Positions 45,343-57,179 of a DNA stretch of 64,000 bases are shown piece after piece. This DNA is from Hymenopus coronatus. Lineage: Eukaryota; Arthropoda; Insecta; Mantodea; Hymenopodidae. The position numbers and the translations under genes are program-made. The stretch spans positions 10,966,501 through 11,030,500 of the forward strand of contig CM060887.1 in the NCBI GenBank assembly GCA_030762935.1, in the 5' to 3' direction. How positions within the stretch are numbered: position 1 is the first letter of the stretch; each line of letters opens with the position of its first letter. The notes under the pieces were generated by a model that was not told the origin of the DNA, ran no database searches, and saw nothing but the letters and a program-made list of their open reading frames with translations.

Positions 45343-46203
45343 TCTGATCTGATACACTCACATAACTTTTTCTACATCTCTGCACCAAATGATTGTTAAA
45401 AATCTTATGCTTCAAATTAGTTTACCCTAATCGTGAAAAGAATAGCAGAAATAGTATTATTACTTCCTTCCTTGTAAGTAGAAGCGAAATAAGGGAGTAC
45501 CATAGGCTAAAGTGATAGTCAAAAGTTGATTGCTTTGTGACTGAAGTTCCTTTGTTTATGTGGACACAAGTTGACAAATTCCTGTATGAGAAAAGTATAA
45601 GTTTTTCAAAGCTGAAACCAAAAACAAGGAATATCTCAAAAACGATCAACTACACGAAAAAAATGTATCTAATAAAAATCGTGTGTTTTAATGTGCTCTA
45701 CAGTTTTTGTGCGGTAAGTTTTCGTCTATCTCTTATACATTAGCAGTTATGCAAAATTCTGTAAAATTCAACCAGAATAAAGTAGTCTTAAGTGGCTATT
45801 TCCAGAAAACTCCAAGATACCTACATATTATTTGTCAGGTAAATATCTTTAATACACGATATTTTAATTAAAATCGTTAGAGATCTTTTTGAGAAAATCA
45901 AAATTATCGAAAAAAGTTCCATGTAAAGGGTGGTTTGGGATGGGAGAATTTTTCCCAAAATCTTTGTGTCGTATCCCTGGAAGATACTAAAACTAAATAT
46001 CTAGTTTGGTATTTTCCCGAATTTTCGTTTTTGAGTAATCGTGTTTACAAATACACGGACACACACGGACCTTTTTCTGAAAATACTTTTTTTTTATACA
46101 GGGGACCCAAAACATATATTTCCGGTGAAATCTCGGTATTGAATTTTTGGGTGAAGTGCAATACCTTCTCTATACAGTATGTACATAGTAGTATAGAGAA
46201 AGT
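45343..46203 (+). mobile_element. Helentron-like element, full length
   Basis: An 861-bp copy starting TCTGATCTGATACACTCACA, with the palindrome CAGTATGTACATAGTA. It is inserted in the A run of the fragment to its left. Confidence 0.9.
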
Positions 46204-46740
46204 AAAAATAAGCCACAGCAATAAATATATGTTAAATACATAATTACATATGTTCTTCAACATTACCAGAGAGGTGCTACATTCATAGGAGTTTCTCTCT
46301 AACTCCTAGTATCCCTCTGAATGCATATTTTCTCTTAAAAAGCTATGTTCACAGTACCGAGATATTTCGCATTATAATGAACGATCGACAAATTCCACCC
46401 GGCGCTATTGAAAATCGAATTCCTGGGTTCTTCATCCGCAGCAGGAGGATATTACTTTACGAGTATGGAAATATGCGACAAGCAGCTTCCAGAGAGGTAC
46501 ACTGTGTTCAACTTCCAATAAATCCAAACGGCTTTACAAAGAGGCGAAAAGCTAATTTCAAATACTAAAAGCATTTAATAAATTCCTTTAATAGTAGTAT
46601 TCTACAACAAAAATAGTCTAACTGAGAAAAAATTATGCATTGAAGTGAAGAAAAAGAATGAATTTAATAATAAACTGGGCATAAATATAACACTCATTTT
46701 AATATTTGGTGGCCAAAATGTAGCTATTCATTGTTTTTTT
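46204..46740. other. Unassigned AT-rich spacer
   Basis: A 63-residue plus frame at 46377-46568 has no recognised motif. Nothing else was seen. Confidence 0.3.
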
Positions 46741-47613
46741 ACTCTATACTCACTATGTACATAGTGTATAGAGAATGAATTGCACTCCACCCAAAAATTC
46801 GATACCGAGATTTCACCGGAAATATATGTTTTAGGGTCCCCAATATCCAAAAAAAGCATTTTCACAAAAAGGTCTGTGTGTGTGTGTGTGTGTGTCCGTG
46901 TGTCAGTGTGTCTGTGAACACGATAACTCAAAAACGAAAAGTCGGTAAAATACCAAATTTGGTATTTAAGTTTAGTATCTTCCAGGGATGCGACAAGAAG
47001 ATTTTGATAAAAATCCCCCCACCCCAACTACCCTTTACATGGAACTTTTTTCGAAAATTTTGATTTTCTCAAAAATGGCTCAAACGACTTCGATTAAAAT
47101 TTCGTATATTAAACATATTTACCTGACAAATAAAATGTATATCTTGAATTTTCTGGGAATAGCCTCTGAAGAGTAGTTTATTCTTGATGAATTTTACTTA
47201 ATTTTAAATAACTGCTAAACTGTAAAAGATAGACAAGAATTTACTACACAACAAATGTAGAGCACATTAAAACACACAATTTATGTGATATACATTTTTT
47301 TCGTGAGTTCGTCGTTTTTGTGACACTTCATATTTTTGGTTACTGCTATGAAAAACTTATATTTTTCTCATACAGGAACTTGTCAACTCCGATCCATATA
47401 AACAAAGGAACTTTATTGACATAGCAACCAGCTTTTGACTATCACTTTAACCTATGGTAGTCCCTTATTTCGCTACTACTTACAAGGAAGCAAGTAATAA
47501 GACTATTTCCGCTAATTTTTTTCTGATTAGCATAAAGTAATTAGAAGTATAAGCTTTATAAGAATAGTTTGTTGCAGAGATACAGAGAAAGTCATGTGAA
47601 TCGTACACATCAC
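46741..47613 (-). mobile_element. Helentron-like element, full length, first unit of a tandem duplication
   Basis: An 873-bp copy. Core palindrome CACTATGTACATAGTG is perfect, and (GT)n runs at 46875-46916. The flank after its right end is duplicated after the next copy. Confidence 0.92.
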
Positions 47614-48211
47614 ATTTTTGTAGATAAGGTTTATTGGTTGTGGAAACATTTTCATCTCTAGTATGATAATTAGAATAAATGTTACTATTTTACTAGGAGA
47701 AAGTTATGTAGAGGACAGAGAAATAGAATCCTGCAGAGTAGTAATTCCTACATTAATCCACAAAGTCTAAACAATGGTACGAATTAGTGTATAATGCATT
47801 GCAAATGGTAAATTTCTTACTTACCTCACGTGTGCTTTTTGAGTCCATATCAGCATTGCTATTCCTGTTGTTTCTATAGCAACCATTCAAATGTGGGAAT
47901 GTTAACTTACGTCCAGTAACAATAATAAGTATCAGTAATCAATAGAAATTGGTCACATCGTCCAAAAACAAGTGACAGTCGGAAAGGAAAACCCTCCGTC
48001 ATGAAGTTGAAAGAAGATGAAACGAAGTTGTGTCTTTTCAATTTACGAGATTCTACAATACACTTAACACGAGTGTACCGCATACTATATGTTTCGGACG
48101 ATGAGTATTAATATTAGTAAATTAATTAAAATATTGGTTGTACGCAAAAGACTTCTATGAGAAAGAAACCTTTGCTACAGTCGTTGTTGTATAGCTTTTC
48201 ACTAGTTTTTT
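47614..48211. repeat. Duplicated flank, unit A
   Basis: About 47625-47800 matches 48955-49130. About 47897-47990 (GTTAACTTACGTCCAGTAAC) matches 50478-50575. The order is the same in both units, so it is a segmental duplication that includes the adjacent Helentron-like copy. Confidence 0.8.
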
Positions 48212-48943
48212 ACTTTCTCTACACGTACCATGTACATAGTGTACAGAAAAGGTATTGCACTCCACCAAAAAATTCGATACTGAGATTTCACCGGAAATAT
48301 ATGTTTTAGGGGCCCTGTATCCAAAAAAAGTAATTTCAGAAAAAGGTCCGTGTGTGTGTCCGTGTGTCTGTGAAGACGGTAACTCAAAAACGAAAAGTCC
48401 GTATAATACCAAACTTGGTATTTAAGTTAAATATTCTTCCAAGGATTCGACACGAACATTTCGTATATTAAAGACATTTATCTGACAAATAACATTTTCT
48501 GGGAATAGCCTCTAAAGACCTACGAATTTTACGGAATTTTTCATAACTGCTAAACCGTAAGAGATGGACAAAAACTTACCACACAAAAAATGTACAGCAC
48601 GTTAAAACACACAATTTATATTCTATGTATTTTTTCCGAGTAGTTGATCGTTTTTGAGATATTCCTCTTTTTTAGTTTCAGCTTTGAAAAACAATTTTCT
48701 CATACAGGAATTTTGTCAACTCCTGTGTATACAAACAAAGGAACTTCAGTCACAAGCAACCAGCTTTTGATTATCGCTTCAACCTATGGTACACCTTTAT
48801 TTCGCTTATACTAACAAGGGAGCAAGTAATAAGACTATTTCTGATAAATTTTTTCGATTAGTATGGCGTAAATAGAAGCATAATCTTTTTAACAACAATT
48901 TGTTGCAGAGATATAGAGAAAGTCATGTGAATGGAACACATTA
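48212..48943 (-). mobile_element. Helentron-like element with internal deletion, second unit of the tandem duplication
   Basis: Both ends are intact. About 120 bp are missing at 48456, where GACACGAACATT joins TCGTATATTAAAG. Its right flank matches that of the previous copy. Confidence 0.9.
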
Positions 48944-49132
48944 CATTTTTTTTATAAACAAGGTTTGTGCTGTGGATATACTTTTATCTGTACAACCCAA
49001 ATTGGAATTGATTTGACAATTTTACTATGAGGAAAGTTGTGATAAAGGACAAAGAAACAGAAGAAGGATTCAGAGTAGGATGTTCTACATTAATTCCGGA
49101 GAAGTCTAAACAAAGTATAATACATTGAAAAA
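48944..49132. repeat. Duplicated flank, unit B, left piece
   Basis: Diverged match to 47614-47810 (blocks ATTTTACTA, GAAACAGAAG, TCTACATTAATTCC, AAGTCTAAACAA). It is cut by a Helentron-like insertion at 49133. Confidence 0.8.
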
Positions 49133-49530
49133 TATAAGGTGTTACATTCACATGAATTTCTCTACATCTCTGCAACAAATTATAATGGTTTATCAGTTAT
49201 TAAAAATTCCGTAAACTTCATCCAGAATGAAGTGGTCCTCAGTAGCTATTCCCAGAAAATTCAAGTTATACATTTTCTTTGTCAGGTAAATATCTTTAAT
49301 ATACGAAATTTTAATCAAAATCGTTAGAGCCATTTTAGAGAAAATCAAAATTTTCGAAAAAAGTTCCATGTAAAGGGTAGTTGGGGGTGGGGGGATTTTC
49401 TTGAAAATCTTTGTGTCACATCCCTGGGAGATACCAAACTTAAATACCAAGTTTGGTATTTTACCGACTTTTCGTTTTTGAGTTATCGTGTTCATAGACA
49501 CACACATGAACCTTTTTCTGAAAATGCTTT
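49133..49530 (+). mobile_element. Left part of a Helentron-like host copy, internally deleted
   Basis: It starts GGTGTTACATTCACATG. About 400 bp of body are missing after CTGCAACAAATTATAATGG. It reaches the T run at 49527, where a minus-strand copy begins. Confidence 0.85.
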
Positions 49531-49531
49531 T

Positions 49532-50349
49532 TTACTTTCTCAACACGTACCACCAAAAAATTAAATACCGAGGTTTCAGCGGAAATACACGTTTTGGGTT
49601 CCCTGAATCCAAAAAAATCATTTTTGGAAAAAAGGTCCGTGTGTGTGTGTGTGTGTGTGTGTCTGTGGACAGCATAGCTCAAAAACGAAAAGACCGTTAA
49701 ATACCAAACTTGGTATTTAAGTTTGGTATCTTCTATGGACGCGACACGAAGATTTGCAAGAAAATTCCCCCACCCCAACTAGCCTTTATATGGAACTATT
49801 TCGAAAATTTTGATTTTCTCAAAAATGCTCCAACGGTTTTGATTAAAATATCCTATATTAAACATATTTACCTGACAAATAATATGCATATATTGAATTT
49901 TCTGGGAATAGCCTCTGAAGACTACTTTATTCTGGAGGAACTTTGCATAACTGCTAAACCGTAAGAGATAGAAAAAAAACTTACCACACAAAAATGTAGA
50001 GCACATTAAAACACACAATTTATGTTATATGATTTTGTTTTCGAGGAGTTGATCGATTTTTAGATATTCCTTGTTTTTGGTTTTAGATTTGAAAAACTTA
50101 CTTTTCTCATACAGGGGATTGTCAACTCGTGTCCATACAAACAAAGGAACCAGTCACCTAGTAACCAGCTTTTGACTTTACTTTAACGTACGACACTCCC
50201 TTATTTCGCTTCTAATTACAAGGAAGCAAGTAATAAGACTATTTCTGCTAATTTTTTTCTCGATTAGCTTGAAATAAATAGAAGAATAAGCTTACTAACA
50301 ATAATTTGTTACACAGAAGTAGAGAAAGTCATGTGAATGGGACACCAGA
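49532..50349 (-). mobile_element. Helentron-like element, nested guest
   Basis: It starts ACTTTCTCAACACGTACCAC, with its palindrome half deleted. (GT)n lies at 49637-49664. It ends ATGTGAATGGGACACCAGA in the T run of the host. Confidence 0.9.
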
Positions 50350-50461
50350 TTTTTTTTAAGCAGGGGGATTCTAAAACATATATTCCCGGTGAAATCTCGA
50401 TATCGAATTTTTGGGTGGAATGCAATATCTTCTCTATACACTCTGTAGATAGTACGTGTAC
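50350..50461 (+). mobile_element. Right part of the interrupted Helentron-like host copy
   Basis: A T run, GCAGGGGGATTCTAAAAC, CCGGTGAAATCTCGATATCG and CACTCTGTAGATAGTACGTG. It completes the copy begun at 49133 but lacks the final AGAGAAAGT. Confidence 0.85.
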
Positions 50462-50980
50462 CAGGTTAGATTTGGTAATGTTAACTTACGTCCAGTAACA
50501 ACAATATCAGTAATTAGTAGAAATTAGTCACATTAAGTCAAGTGTGAAGGAGAATCTTCCCTAGTGAAGTTGTTTTCTAATTGCGGTAGGTGACAATAAA
50601 TTTAGAGCCCCCTGAACAATGAGACAAGTGGCAACAAGACTTCATTTACGACGAAAGTAAAAAGTGTTGTAGTTTGAGTTGGTTGGTGTAATTTCCTCTG
50701 CGGACCCCATTGTGGCAGGGCGATAAAGCAAGTACATTGTCCACACTTGAAATGTCGCGCGTCTGAATAATTAGCAAGTGAATATGTAGGGTTGGGAGCA
50801 GCGTGTCCAGGTTTGTTTCCAGCCCAGCATACAATTTGTATTCATTGCTCATTAAAATGAATAGGGTGTTCACCATAAAAATGAAATACAAGCGCTACGC
50901 AGCGTTGTACCTTGAGCTTATGTTTGAGCCACTGTTCTCACACCACGGTGTCACGCCTCTACATAAAAACCACGTCCTTT
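50462..50980. other. Duplicated flank unit B (right piece), then unassigned
   Basis: 50478-50575 continues the duplication seen at 47897-47990. From about 50600 on nothing was recognised; overlapping open frames at 50646-51012 have no motif. Confidence 0.5.
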
Positions 50981-51103
50981 CTGTTGGAGGGTTAAGGTTT
51001 TCCTGGTTTTAAGAATTTCAAGTCTTTGGTAAGTAGATAGCGCATTTAATGCACGTATAGAGCGAAGTTCAGTACACATTTGCCTGTAGACACAAGCAGT
51101 ACG
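50981..51103 (+). repeat. Direct repeat R2, left copy
   Basis: CTGTTGGAGGGTTAAGGTTT to ACACAAGCAGTACG, repeated with changes at 52048-52170 on the other side of a Helentron-like copy. Confidence 0.88.
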
Positions 51104-51218
51104 TCCTCTACGAACCAGGGGTTGAATAGCAAAGACAAAACAAAGCCTGGCAGGACTTTGAACTATTTTAGTCTATATTGTAAACATTTACACATAAACA
51201 TTGACATTTGATATTGTT

Positions 51219-52040
51219 ACTTTCCCTAAACGTTCTAGGTACATAGTGCATATAGAAGCTATTGCATTCTCGATACCACGTATCCAAAAAAAAAAAAAAA
51301 AAAAATGGAAAAAGTTCGTGTGTGTGTCCATGTGTCTTTGAACACGATAACCCAAAAACGAAAAGTCCGTAAAATACCAAACTTGGTATTTAAGTTTCAT
51401 ATCTTCCAAGGATGCGACAAGAATATTTTCAAGAAAATCCCCCCACCCCCAAATACCCCTTACATGGAACTCTTTTCAAAAATTTTGATTTTCTATAAAA
51501 TGGCTCTAACGATTTTGATTAAAATATTGTATATTAAAGATATTTACCTGAGAAATAAAATGTATGTCATGAATTTTCTGGGAATAGCCTCTGAACACCA
51601 CTTTATTCTGCTGAATTTTACGGAATTTTACATAACTGCTAAACCGTAAGACATGGACAAAAACTTACTGCATAAAAGAGGTAGAGCACGTCAAAAAACA
51701 TCATTTATGCTATACACATTTGTTTCGTGGAGTTGATCGTTTTTTAGATATTCCTTGTTTTTGGTTTCAGCTTTGAAAAATTTATACTTTTCTCATACAG
51801 GAATTTGTCAACTCGTGTCCATACAAACAAAGGAACTTCAGTCACATAGCAACCAGCTTTTGAGTATCACTTTAACCTATGGTACTTCCTTATTTCGCTT
51901 CTACTTATAAGGAAGCAAGTAATAAGACTATTTCTGATACTTTTTTTCTCGATTAGCATGAAGTAAATAGAAGCCAGCGCTTTTAGACAGTACTTTATTG
52001 CAGAGATGTAGAGAAAGACGTGTGAATGGAACACAACAGA
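51219..52040 (-). mobile_element. Helentron-like element, deletion in hairpin side
   Basis: ACTTTCCCTAAACG, CTAGGTACATAG and a shortened stretch to an A run at 51288. The rest is normal, ending GTGTGAATGGAACACAACAG before T's. Confidence 0.9.
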
Positions 52041-52047
52041 TTTTTTT

Positions 52048-52170
52048 CTGTTGGAGGGTTAAGTTTTGCCTGTTTTTAAGAATGCCAAGTCCTTGCTAAG
52101 TAGATAGCGTATTTAGTGTACGTACACACCGAAGTTCAGTACACATTTATCTGTAGACGCAAGCAGTATG
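52048..52170 (+). repeat. Direct repeat R2, right copy
   Basis: It matches 50981-51103 over its whole length and begins within 8 bp of the end of the Helentron-like copy. Confidence 0.88.
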
Positions 52171-52486
52171 TGCAGAGTGGTTTGCGTGGATTAGTCTAAG
52201 AGCATGGCGGATGATAAAAATTACTGACGAGAATGGTATCAGAATCTGTCCCATTTGTGAGTAGGAAGAGTCATGGACTCCTATCTTGTAGGGGTACGGA
52301 GGAATGGAAGGTTACCACGATCCTTTAACACCGCGAATGGAGAGTTAGAAGCATGTTTGGCGCTACTGGCAGGCGTACAGAATAGTTAAATTTCTAGTTA
52401 AGGAGAGACAGCTGAGATCTAGTAAGGGTGACAGTAAAAAGAGATAACACGAAATTAAAATGTTGTTTTATTGTGCTGTTAGAATT
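52171..52486. other. Unassigned spacer
   Basis: Nothing recognised. Confidence 0.3.
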
Positions 52487-52763
52487 TTTTTTTTTTTTTT
52501 TTTTTTTCATTTTTTAACTTCAATGGTCATATCGGGGGCTTTGACTTGTGAAACAAGTCGTATTACTGTAGGTTAGAACATTAGGTTAATCATTATTATA
52601 TTACTAATACACACGCACTTTCACTCTCACATTCATACTTCCAGACTCTGTGGGGGATAGGGAATAAATCTGGTTAAAGAAAAATTCCCCACCCCAGCTG
52701 GGAATCGAACCCGGGACCTCCGGATGAGAAGTCAGCTCGCTGACCACTTGACCACGGAGGCAG
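52487..52763 (-). mobile_element. tRNA-derived SINE, family S3, with poly(A) tail
   Basis: On the minus strand: GCCTCCGTGGTCAAGTGGTC, B box GGTTCGATTCCCAG, CAGAGTCTGGAAGTATGAAT, and a poly(A) tail seen as the T run at 52487-52508. CTGTTAG on both sides (before the T run and after GGCAGTCAA) is a likely target duplication. Confidence 0.9.
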
Positions 52764-52844
52764 TCAACTGTTAGTATTGTGTGTATATATTAAGTATATT
52801 TGTGTACTATAATAAGGTTACATTAATACATTTTGTTTACAATT

Positions 52845-53176
52845 TAGATATCTTTAACAAAATGTGTAATATGTCATAAAATTTTCGATTTTTTTCCATT
52901 TAAAGGGTAGGTTAGGGTGGGGTTTTTCTTGAAAATAATCGTGTCGAATTCTTGGAAGATACTGAACTTAAATATCCAAGTTTAGTATTTAATGGTCTTT
53001 TCGTTTTTGAGCTATGCTGGCCACATACACACACGGACTTTTTCCCAAAAATGTTTTTTTTTTTTTTTAAATCAGGGAGACTCAAACAGGTATTTCCGGT
53101 GAAATTTCGGTATCGAAATTTTGGGTGGAGTGCAATACCTTCTCTATACATTATGTAAATACTACGTATAGAAAGT
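52845..53176 (+). mobile_element. Helentron-like right third
   Basis: From GATATCTTTAACAAAATG to CATTATGTAAATACTACGTA and AGAAAGT. A T run lies at 53057-53068. Confidence 0.82.
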
Positions 53177-53577
53177 AAAACTGGATGTACAATGGTTTTT
53201 CTTACTCACACCACGTTCTACGATTTGCCTCATATTCTCTCTTCTCTTGAGAGTTGTTTGCCATTTGGTTTGCCCTGGACTATGTATCGAAGAGCTGAGA
53301 TCAACCCTTTATTATCTTCACAGATTCTCTAAGCATTCTACTAGCTATACAACGACATTCACCCCCCTCAGGAAATACAAGAACTCTGCGATGCTCTGAT
53401 AACTTCTGGCAAGCGTCTAGTCTTTGGTTGGACACCATCCCAATCAGATTGCTGATTCTGCTGCGAAGGAAGCAACAAATCATTCGCCAACCATCCCAGA
53501 TATCAAGATTCCCCATGATGATTACCTCAAGCATCTTAGGCGCACAGTAATGGAGAACACTTTGGACAGTCACTTCA
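53177..53577. other. Unassigned spacer
   Basis: The minus frame 53301-53618 is open but has no recognised motif, and its N-terminus lies in the neighbouring repeat. Confidence 0.3.
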
Positions 53578-54165
53578 AATTTGGTATTTAAGTTTAGTAT
53601 CTTCCAAGGGTGCGACACGAAGATTTTGAGAAAAATTCTCCCACCCCAAACTACCCTTTACATGGAACTTTTTTTCGAAAATTTTGATTTTCTTAAAAAT
53701 GGCTCTAATGATTTTGATTAAAATATCGTATACTAAAGATATTTACCAGACAAATAAAATGTATATCTTGAATTTTCTGGGAATAGTCTCTTAAGATTAC
53801 TTTGTTCTGGATCAATTTTACGGAATTTTGCATAACTGCTAAACCGTAAGAGATGGACAAAAACTTACCACACAAAGATGTAGAGTGCGTTAAAACACAC
53901 AATCTATGTAATATGCATTTTTTTCGTAGACTTGGTCGTTTTTAGTTTCAGCTTTGAAAAGCATACAGGAATTTGTCAACTCCTGTCCAAACAAACAAAG
54001 GAACTTCGGTCACATAGCAACCAGCTTTTGGCTTTCACTTTAACCTATGGTACTCCCTTATTTCGCTTCTACTTACAAGGGAGCAAGTAATATCGGCTAA
54101 TTTTTTCTCGGTTAGCATGAAGTAAATAGAGGCATAAGCTTTTTAACAATAATTTGTTGCAGAGA
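53578..54165 (-). mobile_element. Helentron-like element, both ends missing
   Basis: It begins at the inner palindrome (TTTGGTATTTAAGTTTAGTA) and stops at AATTTGTTGCAGAGATG, just before the AGAGAAAG box. Confidence 0.85.
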
Positions 54166-54647
54166 TGCATTCCGATCAGGGAAGACCAAGATGTCCAATA
54201 AATGATCAGGCATTACAATCGTGTAATGATCTTTCAGGAAGGACCAGCCTTGGTGATGTGAACCAGAGTAACACTGTGAACTCGCTTTCTGCCATTGGAT
54301 TGTTCGGGATCAATAGCGACCCCAGGGGACAACACCAACACGACGACCGTGAGAAGAAGAGACGAGATGGAAATGGGACAATGGAGATCCATTGGCCACG
54401 TCACTACGGTTCCGGCCAGAGATTCCGGGACAATAACAGCGCCCTCCTTGCTCTTAATAAACAACAGAGCGAGCGAAGGAGATAGAGGCATTCCGGTCTG
54501 CTGGCTGCCTATCTAAGATAAGCCTTTTCTTCCTGTACAACATTTCCTTATGTCCATTTACTTGATTCAAGTCCTGCACACATTAAGAACTGCACAGTAT
54601 CATTGAAGTATACTTATTAAATCCATATCAAAAATATATAATAGAAA
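54166..54647. other. Unassigned GC-richer segment, open on both strands
   Basis: Overlapping frames at 54165-54485 (plus, 106 residues) and 54234-54491 (minus, 85 residues). The composition differs clearly from the repeats, and the start is a sharp junction with the truncated Helentron-like copy. It could be captured host or transposon sequence. No motif was recognised. Confidence 0.35.
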
Positions 54648-55398
54648 TAATTAGCAGAAATAGACTTATTACCTGCTTCCTTGTAACTAGAAACGAAATA
54701 AGGGAGTACCATAGGTTAAAGTGACTGAGTGACTGAAGTCCCTGGTTTCTATGGACAGGAGTTAACAAATTCCTGTATGAGAAAAGTATGTTTTTAAGGC
54801 TGAAACAAAGAATAAGGAATATCTAAAAAACGATCAATTCCACGAAAAAAATGTATGTAACATAAATTGTGTGTTTTAATGTGCTCTACATTTTTTGCGT
54901 GGTAAGTTTTTGCCTATCTCTTACGGTTTACTAGCTACACAAAATTCCGTAAAATTCATCCAGAATAAAGTAGTCTTCAGAGGCTACTCCCAGAAAATTC
55001 AAGATATACATTTTATTTGTCAGATAAATATCTCTAATATACGAAATTTTAATCAAAATCGTTAGAGCCATTTTTGAGAAAATCAACATTTTCGTAAAAA
55101 AAAGTTCCATGTAAAGGGTAGTTTGGGGCGGGGGGATTTTTCTCAAAATCTTCGTGTCGCATCCTTGGAAGTTACTAAACTTAAATACCAAGTTTGGTAT
55201 TTTACCGACTTTTCGTTTTTGAGTTATCGTGTTCACAGACACAGGGACACACACACACGGACCTTTTTCTGAAAATACTTTTTTTTTTATACAGGGGACC
55301 CTAAAACATATATTTGCGGTGAAATCTCGGTATCGAATTTTTTGGTTGAGTGCAATACTTTCTCTATACACTATGTACATAGTACGTATAGAAAAGTA
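54648..55398 (+). mobile_element. Helentron-like element, left terminus missing
   Basis: It starts AATTAGCAGAAATAGACTTA, and the right end CTATGTACATAGTACGTATA is intact. The minus-strand frame 54931-55380 (149 residues) is the longest frame in any copy. It spans palindrome, GT run and body and so is probably accidental. Confidence 0.88.
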
Positions 55399-55945
55399 AT
55401 AGACAAGCTATTGACCTGTAACTATGGATACAAGCTACTCTAGAGTTAAACTAAATAAGTCAGTAGCATGTGATTTTAGTGATGTGAGCATCATGTTTTT
55501 TTTTTAGGCCACTGTCGCCAGAATCATTCGAAAACAAATTACATTTCTAAAATGGCCAGTCTGTGAATAGCTGCTAAGAAAATTCAAATTCAACCAGAAT
55601 TAATATTGAGTTTTGAAACTGGAAAAACTTTCTCACACACTGGATAGTAATGTTGAGTTGAGATGTGCAGGTTTTTGTCAGCAACGACAGCAGCACTTGC
55701 TCATCATGTCCGTTTCATCGAGCACGTGTTATGAGCGGTGGCAACGTTCCGGACCTAGCTATAACACTTGCCATTTCCCGCAGATCGGAATGGAAAATTG
55801 CGAAACAGCGGGCATGCCTGCAAGTAACGATCTTTGGCACAACTGACCTGTATACTTGCGTGACAATAAATCCTAATGGGATGCTGCTACACAAGTGGCC
55901 AGAAAAAAACATTTTACTTTCATAGGCACTCTTAAAAACTGCAAT
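55399..55945. other. Unassigned spacer
   Basis: Open frames at 55613-55996 on both strands in a GC-richer patch; no recognised motif. Confidence 0.3.
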
Positions 55946-56052
55946 TTTTACTTTCTCTACGTGTACATAGTGCTTAGAGAATGTATTGTAATGCAATCAA
56001 AATTGCGATACCGAGATTTCACTGGAAATAAATTTTTTGGGTCCCCCTGAAT

Positions 56053-56056
<4 letters not shown>
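55946..56056 (-). mobile_element. Helentron-like hairpin-end fragment cut at the A run
   Basis: ACTTTCTCTACGTGTACATA, TTCACTGGAAATAAATT and CCCCCTGAATGC, then a long A run and the next copy. Confidence 0.82.

Positions 56057-56100
<44 letters not shown>
56057..56100. repeat. Poly(A) run, about 44 bp
   Basis: Uninterrupted A's at the point where a plus-strand copy entered the A run of a minus-strand copy. Confidence 0.97.
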
Positions 56101-56101
<1 letters not shown>

Positions 56102-56104
<3 letters not shown>

Positions 56105-56976
56105 CGATGTGTAGAATTCACATGACTTTCTCTACATCTCTGCAACAAATTATTGTTAAAAAGCTTAAACTTCTATTTACTTCATGCTAATCGAGAAAAA
56201 ATTAGCAGAAATAGTCTTATTACTTGCTTCCTTATAAGTAGAAGCGAAATAAGGGAATACCATAAGTTAAACTGATAATCAAAAACTGGTTGCTATGTGA
56301 CTGAAGTTCCCTTGTTTGTATGGACACGAGTTGATAAATTCCTGTATGAGAAAAGTATAACTTTTTCACAGCTGAAACGAATAACAAGGAATATCCCAAA
56401 ACGATCAACTCGGGAAAAAAATGTGTATAACATAAATTGTGTGGTTTAACGTGCTCTACATTTTTGTGTGGTAAGTTTTTGTCCGTCTCTTAGGTTTAGC
56501 AGTTATGCAAAATTCCTCAAAATTCATCCAGAATAAAGTAGTGTTCACCAGCTATTCCCAAAAAATTCACCGCATACATTTTATTTATCAGGTAAATATC
56601 TTCAACATACGATATTTTAATCAAAATCGTTAGGGTCATTTTTGAGAAAATCAAAATTTACGAAAAAAGTTACATGTAAAGGGTAGTTTGGGGAGACGAG
56701 ATTTTTCTCAAAATCTTCCTGTCGCATCCCTGGAAGATACTAAACTTAAAAAATTAAGTTTGGTATTCAACGGTCTTTTCGTTTTTGAGCTATGCTGTGC
56801 ACAGACACAATAAGACACACACACATAGAGACGGACCTTTTCTAAAGAGATTTTTTTTTTTTTTTGATGCAGGTAGACCCAAAACATGTATTTCCGGTGA
56901 ATTCTCGGTATTGAAATTTTGAGTGCATTACAATACCTTGTCAACACACTATGTACATAGTACGTGTAGAGAAAGT
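56102..56976 (+). mobile_element. Helentron-like element, full length
   Basis: An 875-bp copy from CTCCGATGTGTAGAATTCAC to TACGTGTAGAGAAAGT, followed by AATATATT. The right flank is not an A run, which places the right boundary at AAAGT. Confidence 0.92.
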
Positions 56977-57179
56977 AATATATTACATGTGGTGCCTTCC
57001 TTTTATGTCAAGGCTACAACAGCCTTATATGCGTATCGGCAGTGACCTCAGCATTATCCCAATACGCAGGATGTGTCAAAATAAATGAGCGTCTGTAGTT
57101 GCTTGGTCTTCGTATTCTGAAGTGTTGTGACAATGTGTGTGTTGTGTGTGATTTCCTTAGCAATGTTATTCTCTTGTTA

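Noticed and set aside
54931..55380. A 149-residue open frame inside a Helentron-like copy, with related frames in many copies, as a possible conserved gene
   Set aside because: The frame runs through the terminal palindrome, the GT run and the body. Equivalent frames are broken at different points in other copies. Likeness between copies is explained by common descent of the repeat, and no domain is visible.
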